A stretch of DNA of 64,000 nucleotides from Bacteroidales bacterium (GCA_009877105.1 WXFD01000058.1:124001-188000), one strand, 5' to 3'; shown: positions 8,697 through 17,541, counted from the stretch's first letter. Translations and numbers: made by a program. Notes: generated from the letters alone by a model not told the origin.

Positions 8697-8915
8697 TTAT
8701 TTATACCTGAATGTTATTCTTCCTTTTGTCAGATCATACGGCGACATTTCCACCTTCACCTTATCACCCGGCAGTATCTTGATGTAATGCATCCTCATCT
8801 TGCCGGAAATATGTGCGGTTATAACGTGTCCGTTTTCGAGCTCCACCCTGAACATAGCGTTGGAAAGGGCTTCAATTATAGTACCGTCCTGTTCGATTGA
8901 TGCTTGTTTCGACAT
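8697..8915 (-). CDS. infA: Translation initiation factor IF-1
   Basis: A 72-residue OB-fold protein that occupies the ribosomal A site during initiation. It has the family core ALSNAMFRVELENGH, KMRMHYIKILPGDKVKVEMS and ends GRITFRYK. It lies 4 bp after map and 14 bp before rpmJ, as is usual in this cluster. Confidence 0.98.
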   Translation of the reverse strand: MSKQASIEQDGTIIEALSNAMFRVELENGHVITAHISGKMRMHYIKILPGDKVKVEMSPYDLTKGRITFRYK

Positions 8916-8919
8916 ACGA

Positions 8920-9699
8920 TTACATTTTATTTAAAACTTCCTCAATGAATTCAAAAGTAGTCAGGATATCAGCTTTTCCCTTATCCACCGCAACTGCATA
9001 CTCAAAATGTGCTGAAGGTTTGCCGTCCAGGGTCCTTACTGTCCAACCATCCCTGAGCTGAATAGTATCTTTTTTCCCCATGTTGATCATGGGCTCAATA
9101 CAGATCACCATCCCTTTCTCCAGCTTTATTCCCGTGCCGCGTTTCCCGTAATTGGGCACTTCAGGGGGTTCATGGAGTTTTCTGCCAAGGCCATGCCCGA
9201 CAAGCTCCCGTACTACTGAATAACCTCCGCTTTCAGCCCTTTTCTGGACAGCATGTGATATATCCCCCACCCTGTTTCCTGCAACAGCCTCCCTGGCTCC
9301 TTCCTCAAGCGACTCTTTTGTTATACGGAGCAATCGTTTCACGTCATCACTTATCTCCCCCACCGGAAAAGTATATGCGCTGTCGCCATACCATCCCCCG
9401 AGAATTACTCCGCAGTCGACCGATATAATATCCCCTTCCCTGAGGACATATCCCGAAGGAATGCCATGAACGATTTCTTCATTAACGGATGTACAGAGGG
9501 TTGCAGGGAAGCCGCCATATCCCTTGAACGCCGGGATGCCGCCATTATCGCGTATATAGGATTCGGCGATCCCGTCGAGATAAAGAGTGGTAATCCCCGG
9601 CCTGATAAATGAAGCGACTTCAGCCAGTGTTTTTGATACCAGCATGTTGCTCTTCCTTAACAGTCCGACCTCTTCATCAGTCTTTATATACAACATCAA
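8920..9699 (-). CDS. map: Methionine aminopeptidase, type I
   Basis: Removes the N-terminal methionine from nascent proteins with a dinuclear metal centre. All five metal ligands are visible in context: Asp in SVDCGV, Asp in YGDSAY, His in VGHGLG, Glu in CIEPMI and Glu in HFEYAV. At 259 residues it is a type I enzyme without an N-terminal SH3-binding or zinc extension. It sits 15 bp after secY, co-transcribed with the ribosomal genes. Confidence 0.97.
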   Translation of the reverse strand: MMLYIKTDEEVGLLRKSNMLVSKTLAEVASFIRPGITTLYLDGIAESYIRDNGGIPAFKGYGGFPATLCTSVNEEIVHGIPSGYVLREGDIISVDCGVILGGWYGDSAYTFPVGEISDDVKRLLRITKESLEEGAREAVAGNRVGDISHAVQKRAESGGYSVVRELVGHGLGRKLHEPPEVPNYGKRGTGIKLEKGMVICIEPMINMGKKDTIQLRDGWTVRTLDGKPSAHFEYAVAVDKGKADILTTFEFIEEVLNKM

Positions 9700-9714
9700 A
9701 GAACGTTAATCTTG

Positions 9715-11043
9715 TTAAATTGAAGTGACCGCACCTGATCGCCCCTTAACACGGCCCGATTTCATAAGGCCGTCATAATGACGCATCAGCAGATGACTTT
9801 CAATCTGCTGGAGGGTATCGAGCACAACACCAACCAGGATCAGCAGGGACGTACCTCCGTAAAACTGGGCAAACTGGGGAGTTATCCCCGCCTTAACGAC
9901 AATCGCAGGCAAAATTGCGATGAGAGCCAGAAAAACGGATCCCGGCAGGGTTATTCTCGACATAATGGTGTCAAAGAATTCAACGGTTTTCCTTCCTGGC
10001 TTTATTCCCGGTATAAAACCGCCGTTTTTCTTCATGTCTTCTGCCATCTGGACAGGATTGATTGTAACGGCAGTGTAGAAATAGGTGAACAGGATAATCA
10101 ATATTCCGGTGACCAGGTTGTACCAGAAACCATACATGTTGGAGAACGCCACCACAAATCCCGAACTTGCATTTGAATATCCTGCAATTATTATGGGAAG
10201 CATCATGATGGCCTGGGCAAATATAATCGGCATGACACCTGCTGCATTTACTTTAAGGGGTATATACTGCCGGACGCCTCCGTATTGCTTGTTACCGACT
10301 ATTCTCCTTGCATACTGAACTGGTACACGGCGGGTTCCCTGAACAAGCATTATGGTACCAAGTATTACCACGAACAGTATCACTATTTCAACAATAAGTG
10401 CTATAGGACCGCCTGCGCCATTAAGCCGGGTTCCCGCTTCAAAAATAAAATTGGCCGGCATCCTTGCCACGATCCCTATCATTATTATCAGGGAAATGCC
10501 GTTACCTATCCCTTTATCTGTGATCCTTTCGCCCAGCCACATCACGAACATTGTACCCGCCGTAAGGATCACCACAGATGAGAATCTGAAAAACCAGCCC
10601 TGGATCACGAAAGCGGTTGCGGGAAGCTGTGCGGAAAGGTTTACCAGGTATGTAGGCGCCTGGAGCAACAGGATTCCCACGGTAAGGTACCTTGTATACT
10701 GATTCAGCTTTCTTCGTCCGCTTTCACCTTCTTTCTGCAGCTTCTGGAAGTATGGAAAAACTATACCCAGCAGCTGTACAACGATTGAAGCCGATATATA
10801 AGGCATTATTCCAAGTGCAAAAACCGAGGCCTGGGAAAATGCTCCTCCGGAGAACATATCAAGCAGACCCATGATGCCGGATGAGGTCTGACTTTTCAGG
10901 CCGGCCAGCTGTGAAGGGTCAATCCCGGGCAGGGATATATACTTACCCAGACGGTAAAGTGTTATAATTGCCAGGGTATAGATCAGTCTTGCGCGAAGAT
11001 CCTCAATCTTGAAAATGTTCTTTATAGTCTGGAAAAATTTCAT
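9715..11043 (-). CDS. secY: Protein translocase subunit SecY
   Basis: Channel subunit of the Sec translocon in the inner membrane. The 442 residues contain ten predicted membrane helices and the SecY signatures SLPGIDPSQL (plug region), GIGNGISLIIMIGI and the C-terminal MRHYDGLMKSGRVKGR. Start at 11043, 4 bp after rplO. The gene order rplO-secY-map-infA is standard for the spc operon in this phylum, with no adk gene between secY and map. Confidence 0.98.
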   Translation of the reverse strand: MKFFQTIKNIFKIEDLRARLIYTLAIITLYRLGKYISLPGIDPSQLAGLKSQTSSGIMGLLDMFSGGAFSQASVFALGIMPYISASIVVQLLGIVFPYFQKLQKEGESGRRKLNQYTRYLTVGILLLQAPTYLVNLSAQLPATAFVIQGWFFRFSSVVILTAGTMFVMWLGERITDKGIGNGISLIIMIGIVARMPANFIFEAGTRLNGAGGPIALIVEIVILFVVILGTIMLVQGTRRVPVQYARRIVGNKQYGGVRQYIPLKVNAAGVMPIIFAQAIMMLPIIIAGYSNASSGFVVAFSNMYGFWYNLVTGILIILFTYFYTAVTINPVQMAEDMKKNGGFIPGIKPGRKTVEFFDTIMSRITLPGSVFLALIAILPAIVVKAGITPQFAQFYGGTSLLILVGVVLDTLQQIESHLLMRHYDGLMKSGRVKGRSGAVTSI

Positions 11044-11047
11044 CAGC

Positions 11048-11494
11048 TTAAATTTTTACTGCAGTACCATTCTGGGCCTCAATTGCTTCCAGTGCCTTTT
11101 TACTGAAAGCATGGGCATGGACTTCAAGTTTCCTTTCAAGTGTTCCCTTTCCGAGTATCTTGACAAGGTCATTTTTCGAAATAAGTCCGGCGTTTAGAAG
11201 CACTTCAGTGTCAATCTTGTCAATATTAGCTCTTTCTGCAAGAATCTGAAGGATATTTATATTAATGGCTTTGTACTCCCTTCGGTTCACATTTTTAAAG
11301 CCATATTTGGGGATACGCCTCTGGAGAGGCATCTGACCTCCCTCAAAGCCCAGTTTCTTTTTATAGCCTGATCTCTGCTTGGCTCCCTTATGCCCCCTGG
11401 TGGAAGTTCCTCCCTTCCCCGATCCCTGACCGCGGCCAAGGCGCTTGCTCTTCTTTACCGATCCTTTAGCAGGTTTTAAGTTAGTCAGATCCAT
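11048..11494 (-). CDS. rplO: 50S ribosomal protein L15
   Basis: Late-assembly large-subunit protein. The 148 residues begin MDLTNLKPAKGSVKKSKRLG and contain the Gly/Arg-rich loop GRGQGSGKGGTSTRGHKG and FEGGQMPLQRRIPK. It follows rpmD by 27 bp. Confidence 0.98.
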   Translation of the reverse strand: MDLTNLKPAKGSVKKSKRLGRGQGSGKGGTSTRGHKGAKQRSGYKKKLGFEGGQMPLQRRIPKYGFKNVNRREYKAININILQILAERANIDKIDTEVLLNAGLISKNDLVKILGKGTLERKLEVHAHAFSKKALEAIEAQNGTAVKI

Positions 11495-11521
11495 AATTTT
11501 GCTTATAATATCATTAATATC

Positions 11522-11701
11522 TTAAATGTTCTCAACCTTAACCAGGTGACGTATCCTTTCAACCATTCCCAGGATCTGAGCGGTTGCTTCGTGTTCAACA
11601 CTCTGGTTCAACTTGCGGATTCCGAGTGCTTCAAGGGTTCTTTTCTGCCTTTCAGGTCGTCCGATCTTGCTTCTTATCTGGGTAATGCGAATTCTTGCCA
11701 T
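11522..11701 (-). CDS. rpmD: 50S ribosomal protein L30 (59 residues)
   Basis: Reading from the ATG at 11701 gives 59 residues, MARIRITQIRSKIGRPERQK through VKVENI, which is L30. It fills the gap between rpsE (14 bp) and rplO (27 bp) exactly where the spc operon predicts it. The conserved RSKIGRPERQKRTLEALG stretch binds 23S rRNA. Confidence 0.96.
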   Translation of the reverse strand: MARIRITQIRSKIGRPERQKRTLEALGIRKLNQSVEHEATAQILGMVERIRHLVKVENI

Positions 11702-11715
11702 TTCTCAATGCTTTT

Positions 11716-12231
11716 CTATCCGTTAAACACTCTTTCCATTGAAATTCCCCTCTGCTCAGCGATTGCGAATGCATCCCGCATCTCCAGAAGAGCCGCAAAA
11801 GTGGCTTTCACAAGGTTATGAGGATTTGATGAACCCTTTGATTTGGCCAGCACGTTTCTCACTCCCACGCTTTCAAGGACTGCACGCATTGCGCCTCCTG
11901 CCTTCACTCCCGTACCTTCGGTTGCAGGCTTGATAAAGACTTTTGCCCCGCCGAATTTTGCCACCTGCTCATGGGGAACGGTACCATGTATGACAGGTAC
12001 CTTTATAAGGTTCTTCTTTGCATCCTCGATCCCTTTTGCAATGGCAGTAGTAACTTCACTGGCCTTCCCTAGTCCGTGACCGACAATCCCATCTTCATTT
12101 CCCACGACTACGATAGCTGAAAAACTGAATGTACGGCCCCCCTTGGTAACTTTTGTAACCCTCTGGATATTTACGAGCCTGTCTTTTAGTTCGAGATCGC
12201 TGGTTTTAACTTTTCTTATTCCGTTTCCCAT
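11716..12231 (-). CDS. rpsE: 30S ribosomal protein S5
   Basis: Small-subunit protein at the mRNA entry site that influences decoding accuracy. The 171 residues carry the double-stranded-RNA-binding-like N-terminal domain (RVTKVTKGGRTFSFSAIVVV) and the C-terminal domain GGAMRAVLESVGVRNVLAK. 6 bp after rplR. Confidence 0.98.
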   Translation of the reverse strand: MGNGIRKVKTSDLELKDRLVNIQRVTKVTKGGRTFSFSAIVVVGNEDGIVGHGLGKASEVTTAIAKGIEDAKKNLIKVPVIHGTVPHEQVAKFGGAKVFIKPATEGTGVKAGGAMRAVLESVGVRNVLAKSKGSSNPHNLVKATFAALLEMRDAFAIAEQRGISMERVFNG

Positions 12232-12237
12232 AATTGA

Positions 12238-12597
12238 TTAGAATTTTAAGCCGCCTTCGCGGGCTGTATCAGCCAATGATTTTATTCTGCCATGATATTT
12301 GTAACCGCTTCTGTCGAAGACTACGGTGGATATCCCTTTTTCAAGGCATCTTTCGGCAAGCATCTTTCCAACCAGCTTTGCCTGTTCTGTTTTTTTCATA
12401 CCGGTTTTTCCGGCAAAGCCTTTCTCATTCGAACTTGCTGAAAGAAGGGTTACCCCTTTCTGATCATCAACCACCTGAACATATATCTGCTTATTACTGC
12501 GAAAAACCGCAAGCCGGGGCTTCTCTGCCGTTCCGCTTATCTTTTTCCTGATCCTCATTCTTATCCTGGATCTTCTTTCCAACTTGGTTAAGGCCAT
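12238..12597 (-). CDS. rplR: 50S ribosomal protein L18
   Basis: Binds 5S rRNA in the central protuberance. The 119 residues include RIRKKISGTAEKPRLAVFRS, HIYAQ-like NKQIYVQVVDD and the C-terminal DRSGYKYHGRIKSLADTARE. 32 bp after rplF. Confidence 0.97.
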   Translation of the reverse strand: MALTKLERRSRIRMRIRKKISGTAEKPRLAVFRSNKQIYVQVVDDQKGVTLLSASSNEKGFAGKTGMKKTEQAKLVGKMLAERCLEKGISTVVFDRSGYKYHGRIKSLADTAREGGLKF

Positions 12598-12629
12598 AAT
12601 TTTAAATTTTTTCCGGTTTACTTCCCTAC

Positions 12630-13184
12630 TCAGACGCTCGCAGATTTTCCAGCCTTTCTTCTAAGCTGTTCTCCGACAAATTTAATCCCCTTGCCCTTGT
12701 ATGGTTCAGGCGGACGAAGGGACCTGATTTTTGCTGCCACATGACCAATAAGCTGTTTATCAGCACAGGTCAGGGTGATTATCGGGTTGCTTCTCCTCTC
12801 AGTTTTGGTTTCAACCTTTACTTCCTCAGGCAGCTGCATAATTACATCATGTGAAAATCCCAGGCTCATCTCAAGTAATTGTCCTTTCGCTTCAGCCCTA
12901 TATCCGACACCCACCAGTTCGAGCTCTTTTTTGAACCCCTGCGATACTCCGGTCACCATATTGGCAATGAGAGCCCTGTAGAGTCCATGCAGCGACTTGT
13001 GATTTTTCGAATCTGTAGGACGGGTTATAACAATAGTGTTATCCACAACTTCCACCTTCATGTCGCCGTCGATTTTTTGGGTAAGTTCACCCAAAGGTCC
13101 TTTCACACTAACCACATTGGTGTCGCTGATATTTACCGTGACACCATGGGGCAGGTTTACAGGTAATTTTCCTATTCGTGACAT
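12630..13184 (-). CDS. rplF: 50S ribosomal protein L6
   Basis: Large-subunit protein near the factor-binding site. The 184 residues have two L6 domains, with LPVNLPHGVTVNI at the start and the signature PEPYKGKGIKFVGE near the end. Unusually for this phylum, an AGGAGG Shine-Dalgarno sequence lies 8 nt upstream of the ATG (13193-13198), which supports the start. Follows rpsH by 16 bp on the sense strand of the operon's downstream side. Confidence 0.97.
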   Translation of the reverse strand: MSRIGKLPVNLPHGVTVNISDTNVVSVKGPLGELTQKIDGDMKVEVVDNTIVITRPTDSKNHKSLHGLYRALIANMVTGVSQGFKKELELVGVGYRAEAKGQLLEMSLGFSHDVIMQLPEEVKVETKTERRSNPIITLTCADKQLIGHVAAKIRSLRPPEPYKGKGIKFVGEQLRRKAGKSASV

Positions 13185-13192
13185 TTATTTAT

Positions 13193-13198
13193 CCTCCT
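13193..13198 (-). promoter_or_regulatory. Shine-Dalgarno sequence of rplF
   Basis: On the minus strand AGGAGG is followed by 8 nt and the rplF ATG. Most other starts inspected in the window have only A/T-rich leaders and no such motif. Confidence 0.65.
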
Positions 13199-13200
13199 GA

Positions 13201-13599
13201 TTAATATACATAACATAGTACTTCCCCGCCAATATTTTCCTTTTTGGCCTCCTTGTCAGTCATCAGTCCCCTGGAAGTTGAAATGATAGCTATTCCGAGT
13301 CCGTTCAGAACCCTGGGAATTTCATCAACACCAGCATAATACCGGAGCCCGGGGCGGCTTGCCCGCTGGATCTTCTTGATGGCAGGCTTTCTGCTCCTCG
13401 GATTGTATTTCAATGCAATCTTAAGGATACCCTGGGGAGTATCTCCCTCTACAACTTTATAGCTCAGAATATAACCCTTCTCGAACAATATTCTGGCAAT
13501 TTCCTTCTTAAGATTTGATGCCGGTGCTTCAACAACCCTATGACCTGCATGGATGGCATTTCTTATTCGGGTCAGCAAATCTGCAATTGGATCAGTCAT
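13201..13599 (-). CDS. rpsH: 30S ribosomal protein S8
   Basis: Primary 16S rRNA binder in the platform. The 132 residues start MTDPIADLLTRIRNAI and contain the signature STSRGLMTDKEAKKENIGGE. In E. coli S8 is the spc operon repressor; no such site is demonstrated here. 37 bp after rpsN. Confidence 0.98.
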   Translation of the reverse strand: MTDPIADLLTRIRNAIHAGHRVVEAPASNLKKEIARILFEKGYILSYKVVEGDTPQGILKIALKYNPRSRKPAIKKIQRASRPGLRYYAGVDEIPRVLNGLGIAIISTSRGLMTDKEAKKENIGGEVLCYVY

Positions 13600-13636
13600 C
13601 TTATATTTAATATATGGTTAATATTTGCTTTAATGT

Positions 13637-13906
13637 TTACCAGCTGGCTTTTTTCACGCCAGGAATAAGACCGAAAGATGCCATTTCCCTGAAAGTTATC
13701 CTGCTGACACCAAACTGCCGCATGTACCCCCTTGTTCTTCCGGTGATCTTGCACCGGTTACGCAGCCTGTTGGGATTTGAATTACGCGGCAAACGGCTTA
13801 ATCCGACATAATCACCTTCGGCTTTGAGTCTGGCCCTTTTTGCAGCGTATTTTTCAGTCAGTCGTGCACGTTTAACTTCACGGGCCTTCATTGATTCCTT
13901 AGCCAT
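13637..13906 (-). CDS. rpsN: 30S ribosomal protein S14
   Basis: Start chosen at the ATG at 13906 (MAKESMKAREVKRARL), giving 89 residues; the longer in-frame extension would run through rplE and is not plausible. The zinc-binding CxxC pairs are absent, so this is the long, zinc-free S14 form. The conserved RCKITGRTRGYMRQFG and FREMASFGLIPGVKKASW stretches are present. 4 bp after rplE. Confidence 0.97.
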   Translation of the reverse strand: MAKESMKAREVKRARLTEKYAAKRARLKAEGDYVGLSRLPRNSNPNRLRNRCKITGRTRGYMRQFGVSRITFREMASFGLIPGVKKASW

Positions 13907-13910
13907 ATAA

Positions 13911-14462
13911 TCAGTTTTTAATGTTTTTAAATGGTAATCCAAATTGTTTGAGAAGAGCCAATGCTTCCTCATCAGTTTTTGCAGAAGTAACGAATGTGAC
14001 CTGAAGGCCCATAATTTTTGCGATTTTGTCAAGATCTATTTCCGGGAAAATAATCTGTTCGGTTATTCCAAGCGTGTAGTTGCCGCGTCCGTCAAGCTTT
14101 GAGCTGATTCCCTTGAAATCGCGGATTCTTGGAAGTGCCACGGAAATAAGCCTTTCCAGGAATTCGTACATCCTGTTTTTGCGGAGGGTGAGCATAACAC
14201 CGATAGGCATGTTGCGTCTCAGTTTGAAGTTGGAAATATCCTTTGTTGAATAAGTCTGAACGGCCTTCTGCCCGGCAATGTCTGTTAACTCCTTGACACT
14301 GAATTCAAGCAGCTTCTTATCGGCTATTGCCTTACCGACTCCCTGATTAAGTACAATTTTTTCGAGTCTGGGAACCTGCATAACGGTTTTATAACCGAAT
14401 TCCTTCATCAGTGCAGGAATGATCTCTTCTTTGTATCTGGTTTTCAATGCAGGTGTATACAT
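13911..14462 (-). CDS. rplE: 50S ribosomal protein L5
   Basis: Binds 5S rRNA and contacts P-site tRNA. The 183 residues include VPRLEKIVLNQGVG, the signature KLRRNMPIGVMLTLR and DIAKIMG-like DLDKIAKIMGLQ. Its ATG overlaps the rplX stop by one base (TAATG), indicating translational coupling. Confidence 0.98.
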   Translation of the reverse strand: MYTPALKTRYKEEIIPALMKEFGYKTVMQVPRLEKIVLNQGVGKAIADKKLLEFSVKELTDIAGQKAVQTYSTKDISNFKLRRNMPIGVMLTLRKNRMYEFLERLISVALPRIRDFKGISSKLDGRGNYTLGITEQIIFPEIDLDKIAKIMGLQVTFVTSAKTDEEALALLKQFGLPFKNIKN

Positions 14463-14785
14463 TACTTTATCTCCTCTCCTGATTTTTTTGAATATCTCAC
14501 TAGTTTATTGTTGCTGTTGAGCCTTCTTCCTATCCTTGTTGGTTTGCCTGAAGTAGGGTCAATAAGCATAAGGTTTGAAATATGAATCGGGGCCTCTTTC
14601 CGGATAATGCCGCCCTGGGGCGATTTTGCATTAGGCTTTGTATGCTTGGAAACCAGGTTAAGTCCTTCAACTATAGCTTTCTCCTTGCTTTTGTCAACCC
14701 TGAGCACGCGTCCTTTCTGTCCCTTGGATTCACCGGTTATCACCATAACCGTATCGCCTTTCTTGATATGCAGTTTCTTGTTCAT
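14462..14785 (-). CDS. rplX: 50S ribosomal protein L24
   Basis: Assembly-initiating large-subunit protein. The 107 residues contain the KOW motif near the N-terminus (KKGDTVMVITGESKGQKGRV) and LNLVSKHTKPNAKSPQGG. Its stop overlaps the rplE start. 12 bp after rplN. Confidence 0.98.
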   Translation of the reverse strand: MNKKLHIKKGDTVMVITGESKGQKGRVLRVDKSKEKAIVEGLNLVSKHTKPNAKSPQGGIIRKEAPIHISNLMLIDPTSGKPTRIGRRLNSNNKLVRYSKKSGEEIK

Positions 14786-14797
14786 TACTGTCAGATT

Positions 14798-15163
14798 TTA
14801 TAACACCTCCGGTGCAAGTGATACAATTTTCATATACTTGTCACGCAATTCCCTGGCAACAGGGCCGAAAATACGGGTTCCGCGAACCTCATTCATGTTG
14901 TTGAGAAGGACGACCGCATTATCATCAAACCTGATATACGAACCATCGGAACGACGGATTTCCTTGGTGGTCCTCACCACCACTGCCTTGCTTACAGTAC
15001 CTTTCTTGGCGTCACCGGATGGAAGTGCGCTCTTAATGCTTACTACAATTTTATCGCCGACGCTTGCATATCTCTTCTTGCTTCCTCCAAGCACCCTGAT
15101 GCACAATACTTCCTTTGCACCTGAGTTATCGGCCACTGTTAACCTGCTTTCCTGCTGTATCAT
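14798..15163 (-). CDS. rplN: 50S ribosomal protein L14
   Basis: Beta-barrel protein at the subunit interface. The 121 residues include MIQQESRLTVADNSGAKEVL and the signature RSDGSYIRFDDNAVVLL. It follows rpsQ by 2 bp. Confidence 0.98.
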   Translation of the reverse strand: MIQQESRLTVADNSGAKEVLCIRVLGGSKKRYASVGDKIVVSIKSALPSGDAKKGTVSKAVVVRTTKEIRRSDGSYIRFDDNAVVLLNNMNEVRGTRIFGPVARELRDKYMKIVSLAPEVL

Positions 15164-15165
15164 AA

Positions 15166-15420
15166 TTACTTGGCTCTTTCGATTATTTCAACTAACCTCC
15201 AGGATTTATTTTTACTCAGAGGCCTGACCTCTGATATCCGGACAGTATCACCAATATTACATGAGTTCTCTTCATCGTGAGCCATCAGTTTCTTGGTCCT
15301 GTTGACAAACTTGCCGTAAATGGGATGCTTTACCTTTCTTTTGATGGCAACCACAATCGATTTGTTCATCTTGTTGCTGACGACAACACCAATACGTTCT
15401 TTTCTGATATTCCTTTCCAT
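15166..15420 (-). CDS. rpsQ: 30S ribosomal protein S17
   Basis: Primary 16S rRNA binder with an OB fold. The 84 residues include RIGVVVSNKMNKSIVVAIKR and HDEENSCNIGDTVRISEVRP, the family signature. 11 bp after rpmC. Confidence 0.97.
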   Translation of the reverse strand: MERNIRKERIGVVVSNKMNKSIVVAIKRKVKHPIYGKFVNRTKKLMAHDEENSCNIGDTVRISEVRPLSKNKSWRLVEIIERAK

Positions 15421-15431
15421 TACTGATCCGG

Positions 15432-15635
15432 CTATTTTGTTTCTTTATTTAACTCCCTGCTTCGCAATTCTGTGAGCAACCGTGCAATAGTTATTCTTGT
15501 CTGCTTGATTTTCTGTGGATTGTCAAGAGGGGTAATTGCATGGTTCAGCTTCATACGAACGAGCATGGTTCTTTCAGTGTCAATTCGTTCAATCAGGTCG
15601 GGGGTGCTGAGTTCCTTTATTTCTGAAGTTTTCAT
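15432..15635 (-). CDS. rpmC: 50S ribosomal protein L29
   Basis: Two-helix protein near the peptide exit tunnel that helps bind trigger factor and SRP. The 67 residues include the helix-1 pattern KELSTPDLIERI and the signature KIKQTRITIARLLTELR. 12 bp after rplP. Confidence 0.96.
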   Translation of the reverse strand: MKTSEIKELSTPDLIERIDTERTMLVRMKLNHAITPLDNPQKIKQTRITIARLLTELRSRELNKETK

Positions 15636-15647
15636 TTCCGGTAAGTA

Positions 15648-16070
15648 TTATTCCTGTACGTAATCACGCCTTACAACAAACTTGGTGGTAATGGGGAGTT
15701 TCTGGGCGCCAAGTCTCAGTGCCTCTTTAGCCACCTCATAGGGAACACCTTCGGCTTCCATTAATATTCTGCCAGGGGTAACAGGCACAACAAACCCTTC
15801 CGGTGCACCTTTTCCCTTACCCATACGGACCTCGGCAGGTTTCTTGGTTATGGGCTTGTCAGGGAACACCCTTATCCATAGCTGTCCTTCACGTTTCATA
15901 TGGCGGGTTACTGCCTGGCGGGCCGCTTCAATCTGCCTTCCCGTGATCCAGCATTCTTCGAGGGCCTTTATACCAAATGACCCGAACGACAACTGATTTC
16001 CCCGCTGTGCATTCCCTTTCATCCTGCCTTTCTGGGCTCTCCGGTACCTGGTCCTTTTCGGTTGTAACAT
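15648..16070 (-). CDS. rplP: 50S ribosomal protein L16
   Basis: Large-subunit protein close to the A-site tRNA elbow. The 140 residues begin MLQPKRTRYRRAQKGRMKG and contain RQAVTRHMKREGQLWIRVFP and RMGKGKGAPEGFV, diagnostic of L16. 42 bp after rpsC. Confidence 0.98.
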   Translation of the reverse strand: MLQPKRTRYRRAQKGRMKGNAQRGNQLSFGSFGIKALEECWITGRQIEAARQAVTRHMKREGQLWIRVFPDKPITKKPAEVRMGKGKGAPEGFVVPVTPGRILMEAEGVPYEVAKEALRLGAQKLPITTKFVVRRDYVQE

Positions 16071-16112
16071 AGCTAAATATATTTTTTAGTGGTAAACTGT
16101 CCTATTTATCCG

Positions 16113-16811
16113 TTATTTCTTTATTTTCCTTTTCAGTCCCTTGGCTTTGGCATTGCGAGCACCAATATTCGGGCTGAGATCGCGCTTCCCGTACACTTCG
16201 CCGTTGCATATCCAGACTTTGATTCCCAGCAAACCAACCTTCGTATGGGCTTCAGCAAGAGCATAATCAATATCAGCCCTTAAGGTATGAAGCGGTATAC
16301 GACCTTCCTTGTAGGTCTCGCTCCTTGCCATTTCTGCTCCTCCCAGTCGACCTGATATCAGCACCTTTATACCTTCCGCTCCCATTCTCATTGTGGATGC
16401 TATTGACATTTTTATTGCACGACGGTATGAAATCTTGCCTTCAAGCTGACGGGCAATATTGTTAGCCACAATATTGGCATCAAGCTCAGGGCGTTTTACC
16501 TCGAAAATATTGATCTGAACCTCTTTCTTTGTAATTTTCTTCAGCTCTTCCTTAAGCTTATCAACCTCCTGTCCTCCTTTCCCGATGATAATACCCGGCC
16601 TGGCAGTATTGACAGTTACCGTGATCAGTTTCAGGGTTCTTTCGATTACAATTCTTGACAGACTGGCTTTTGCAAGCCGCGCATTAAGATATTCCCTGAT
16701 CTTGGTATCTTCAACCAGCTTGCTGGAGAAATCACTCCCTCCATACCAGTTAGAGTCCCAACCTTTGATTATGCCCAATCGGTTACCTATCGGATTAGCT
16801 TTTTGTCCCAT
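16113..16811 (-). CDS. rpsC: 30S ribosomal protein S3
   Basis: Lines the mRNA entry tunnel with S4 and S5. The 232 residues start MGQKANPIGNRLGIIKGWDS; a KH domain (about 45-110, IIIGKGGQEVDKLKEEL) is followed by the C-terminal domain with GRLGGAEMARSE. 5 bp after rplV. Confidence 0.98.
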   Translation of the reverse strand: MGQKANPIGNRLGIIKGWDSNWYGGSDFSSKLVEDTKIREYLNARLAKASLSRIVIERTLKLITVTVNTARPGIIIGKGGQEVDKLKEELKKITKKEVQINIFEVKRPELDANIVANNIARQLEGKISYRRAIKMSIASTMRMGAEGIKVLISGRLGGAEMARSETYKEGRIPLHTLRADIDYALAEAHTKVGLLGIKVWICNGEVYGKRDLSPNIGARNAKAKGLKRKIKK

Positions 16812-16816
16812 CTGAT

Positions 16817-17236
16817 TTAATTTGATGTATTTTCGTTATCCTTATTCATGCTGTCGAGGACCAGGGTGACATGATTGGATCTCTTCCTGATCCTGTATGC
16901 CCTTCCCTGGGGCGCAGTCTGCAGCCGTTTCATGGTGCGGCCACCGTCAACACTGATCTGGCTGACATACAGATTGCTTTCCTCAATCCTGACTCCTTCA
17001 TTTTTAACCTGCCAGTTTGAAATAGCAGAAAGCAGCAGTTTTTCAAGTTTGCGTGAGGCCTCCTGTTTACTGAATTTGAGAATGTCAAGTGCCTTGTTGA
17101 CTTCCTTTCCCCTGATAAGCCCTGTGACCAGTCTCATCTTTCTTGGCGATGTAGGACAGTTTCTGAGGACAGCCTGGTATTTGTTCCTTGAAGCTTCTTT
17201 TCGTTTCTCTGCCGTAATTCTTTTCCTTGCACCCAT
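16817..17236 (-). CDS. rplV: 50S ribosomal protein L22
   Basis: Its beta-hairpin lines the peptide exit tunnel. The 139 residues include NCPTSPRKMRLVTGLIRGK and the hairpin DGGRTMKRLQTAPQGRAYRI. It has a short basic N-terminal extension and an Asn/acidic tail. 31 bp after rpsS. Confidence 0.97.
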   Translation of the reverse strand: MGARKRITAEKRKEASRNKYQAVLRNCPTSPRKMRLVTGLIRGKEVNKALDILKFSKQEASRKLEKLLLSAISNWQVKNEGVRIEESNLYVSQISVDGGRTMKRLQTAPQGRAYRIRKRSNHVTLVLDSMNKDNENTSN

Positions 17237-17267
17237 TTCCAGATATTTTTCAGGTTTACATCACATT

Positions 17268-17531
17268 TTATTTGTTGCCCGAATGCCCCCTGAACATGCG
17301 GGTAGGAGCAAATTCACCGAGCTTATGTCCCACCATGTTTTCGGTAATGTAAACGGGAATGAATTTATTTCCGTTGTGAACAGCTATTGTATGACCGACA
17401 AAGTCGGGAGATATGACAGATCTCCTCGACCAGGTCTTAAGTACAGATTTCTTTTGTCCTTCATTCATTGCAAGGATTCTTGTCTCCAGCTTGTAGTCAA
17501 TGAAAGGGCCTTTTTTTATAGATCTGCTCAT
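17268..17531 (-). CDS. rpsS: 30S ribosomal protein S19
   Basis: Small-subunit head protein bound to S13. The 87 residues start MSRSIKKGPFIDYKL and carry the signature IPVYITENMVGHKLGEFAPT and GHSG near the end. 10 bp after rplB. Confidence 0.98.
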   Translation of the reverse strand: MSRSIKKGPFIDYKLETRILAMNEGQKKSVLKTWSRRSVISPDFVGHTIAVHNGNKFIPVYITENMVGHKLGEFAPTRMFRGHSGNK

Positions 17532-17541
17532 AATGTATCAA

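Noticed and set aside
13637..14032. Longer in-frame extension of rpsN to 14032
   Set aside because: It would run through rplE; the ATG at 13906 gives the standard 89-residue S14.
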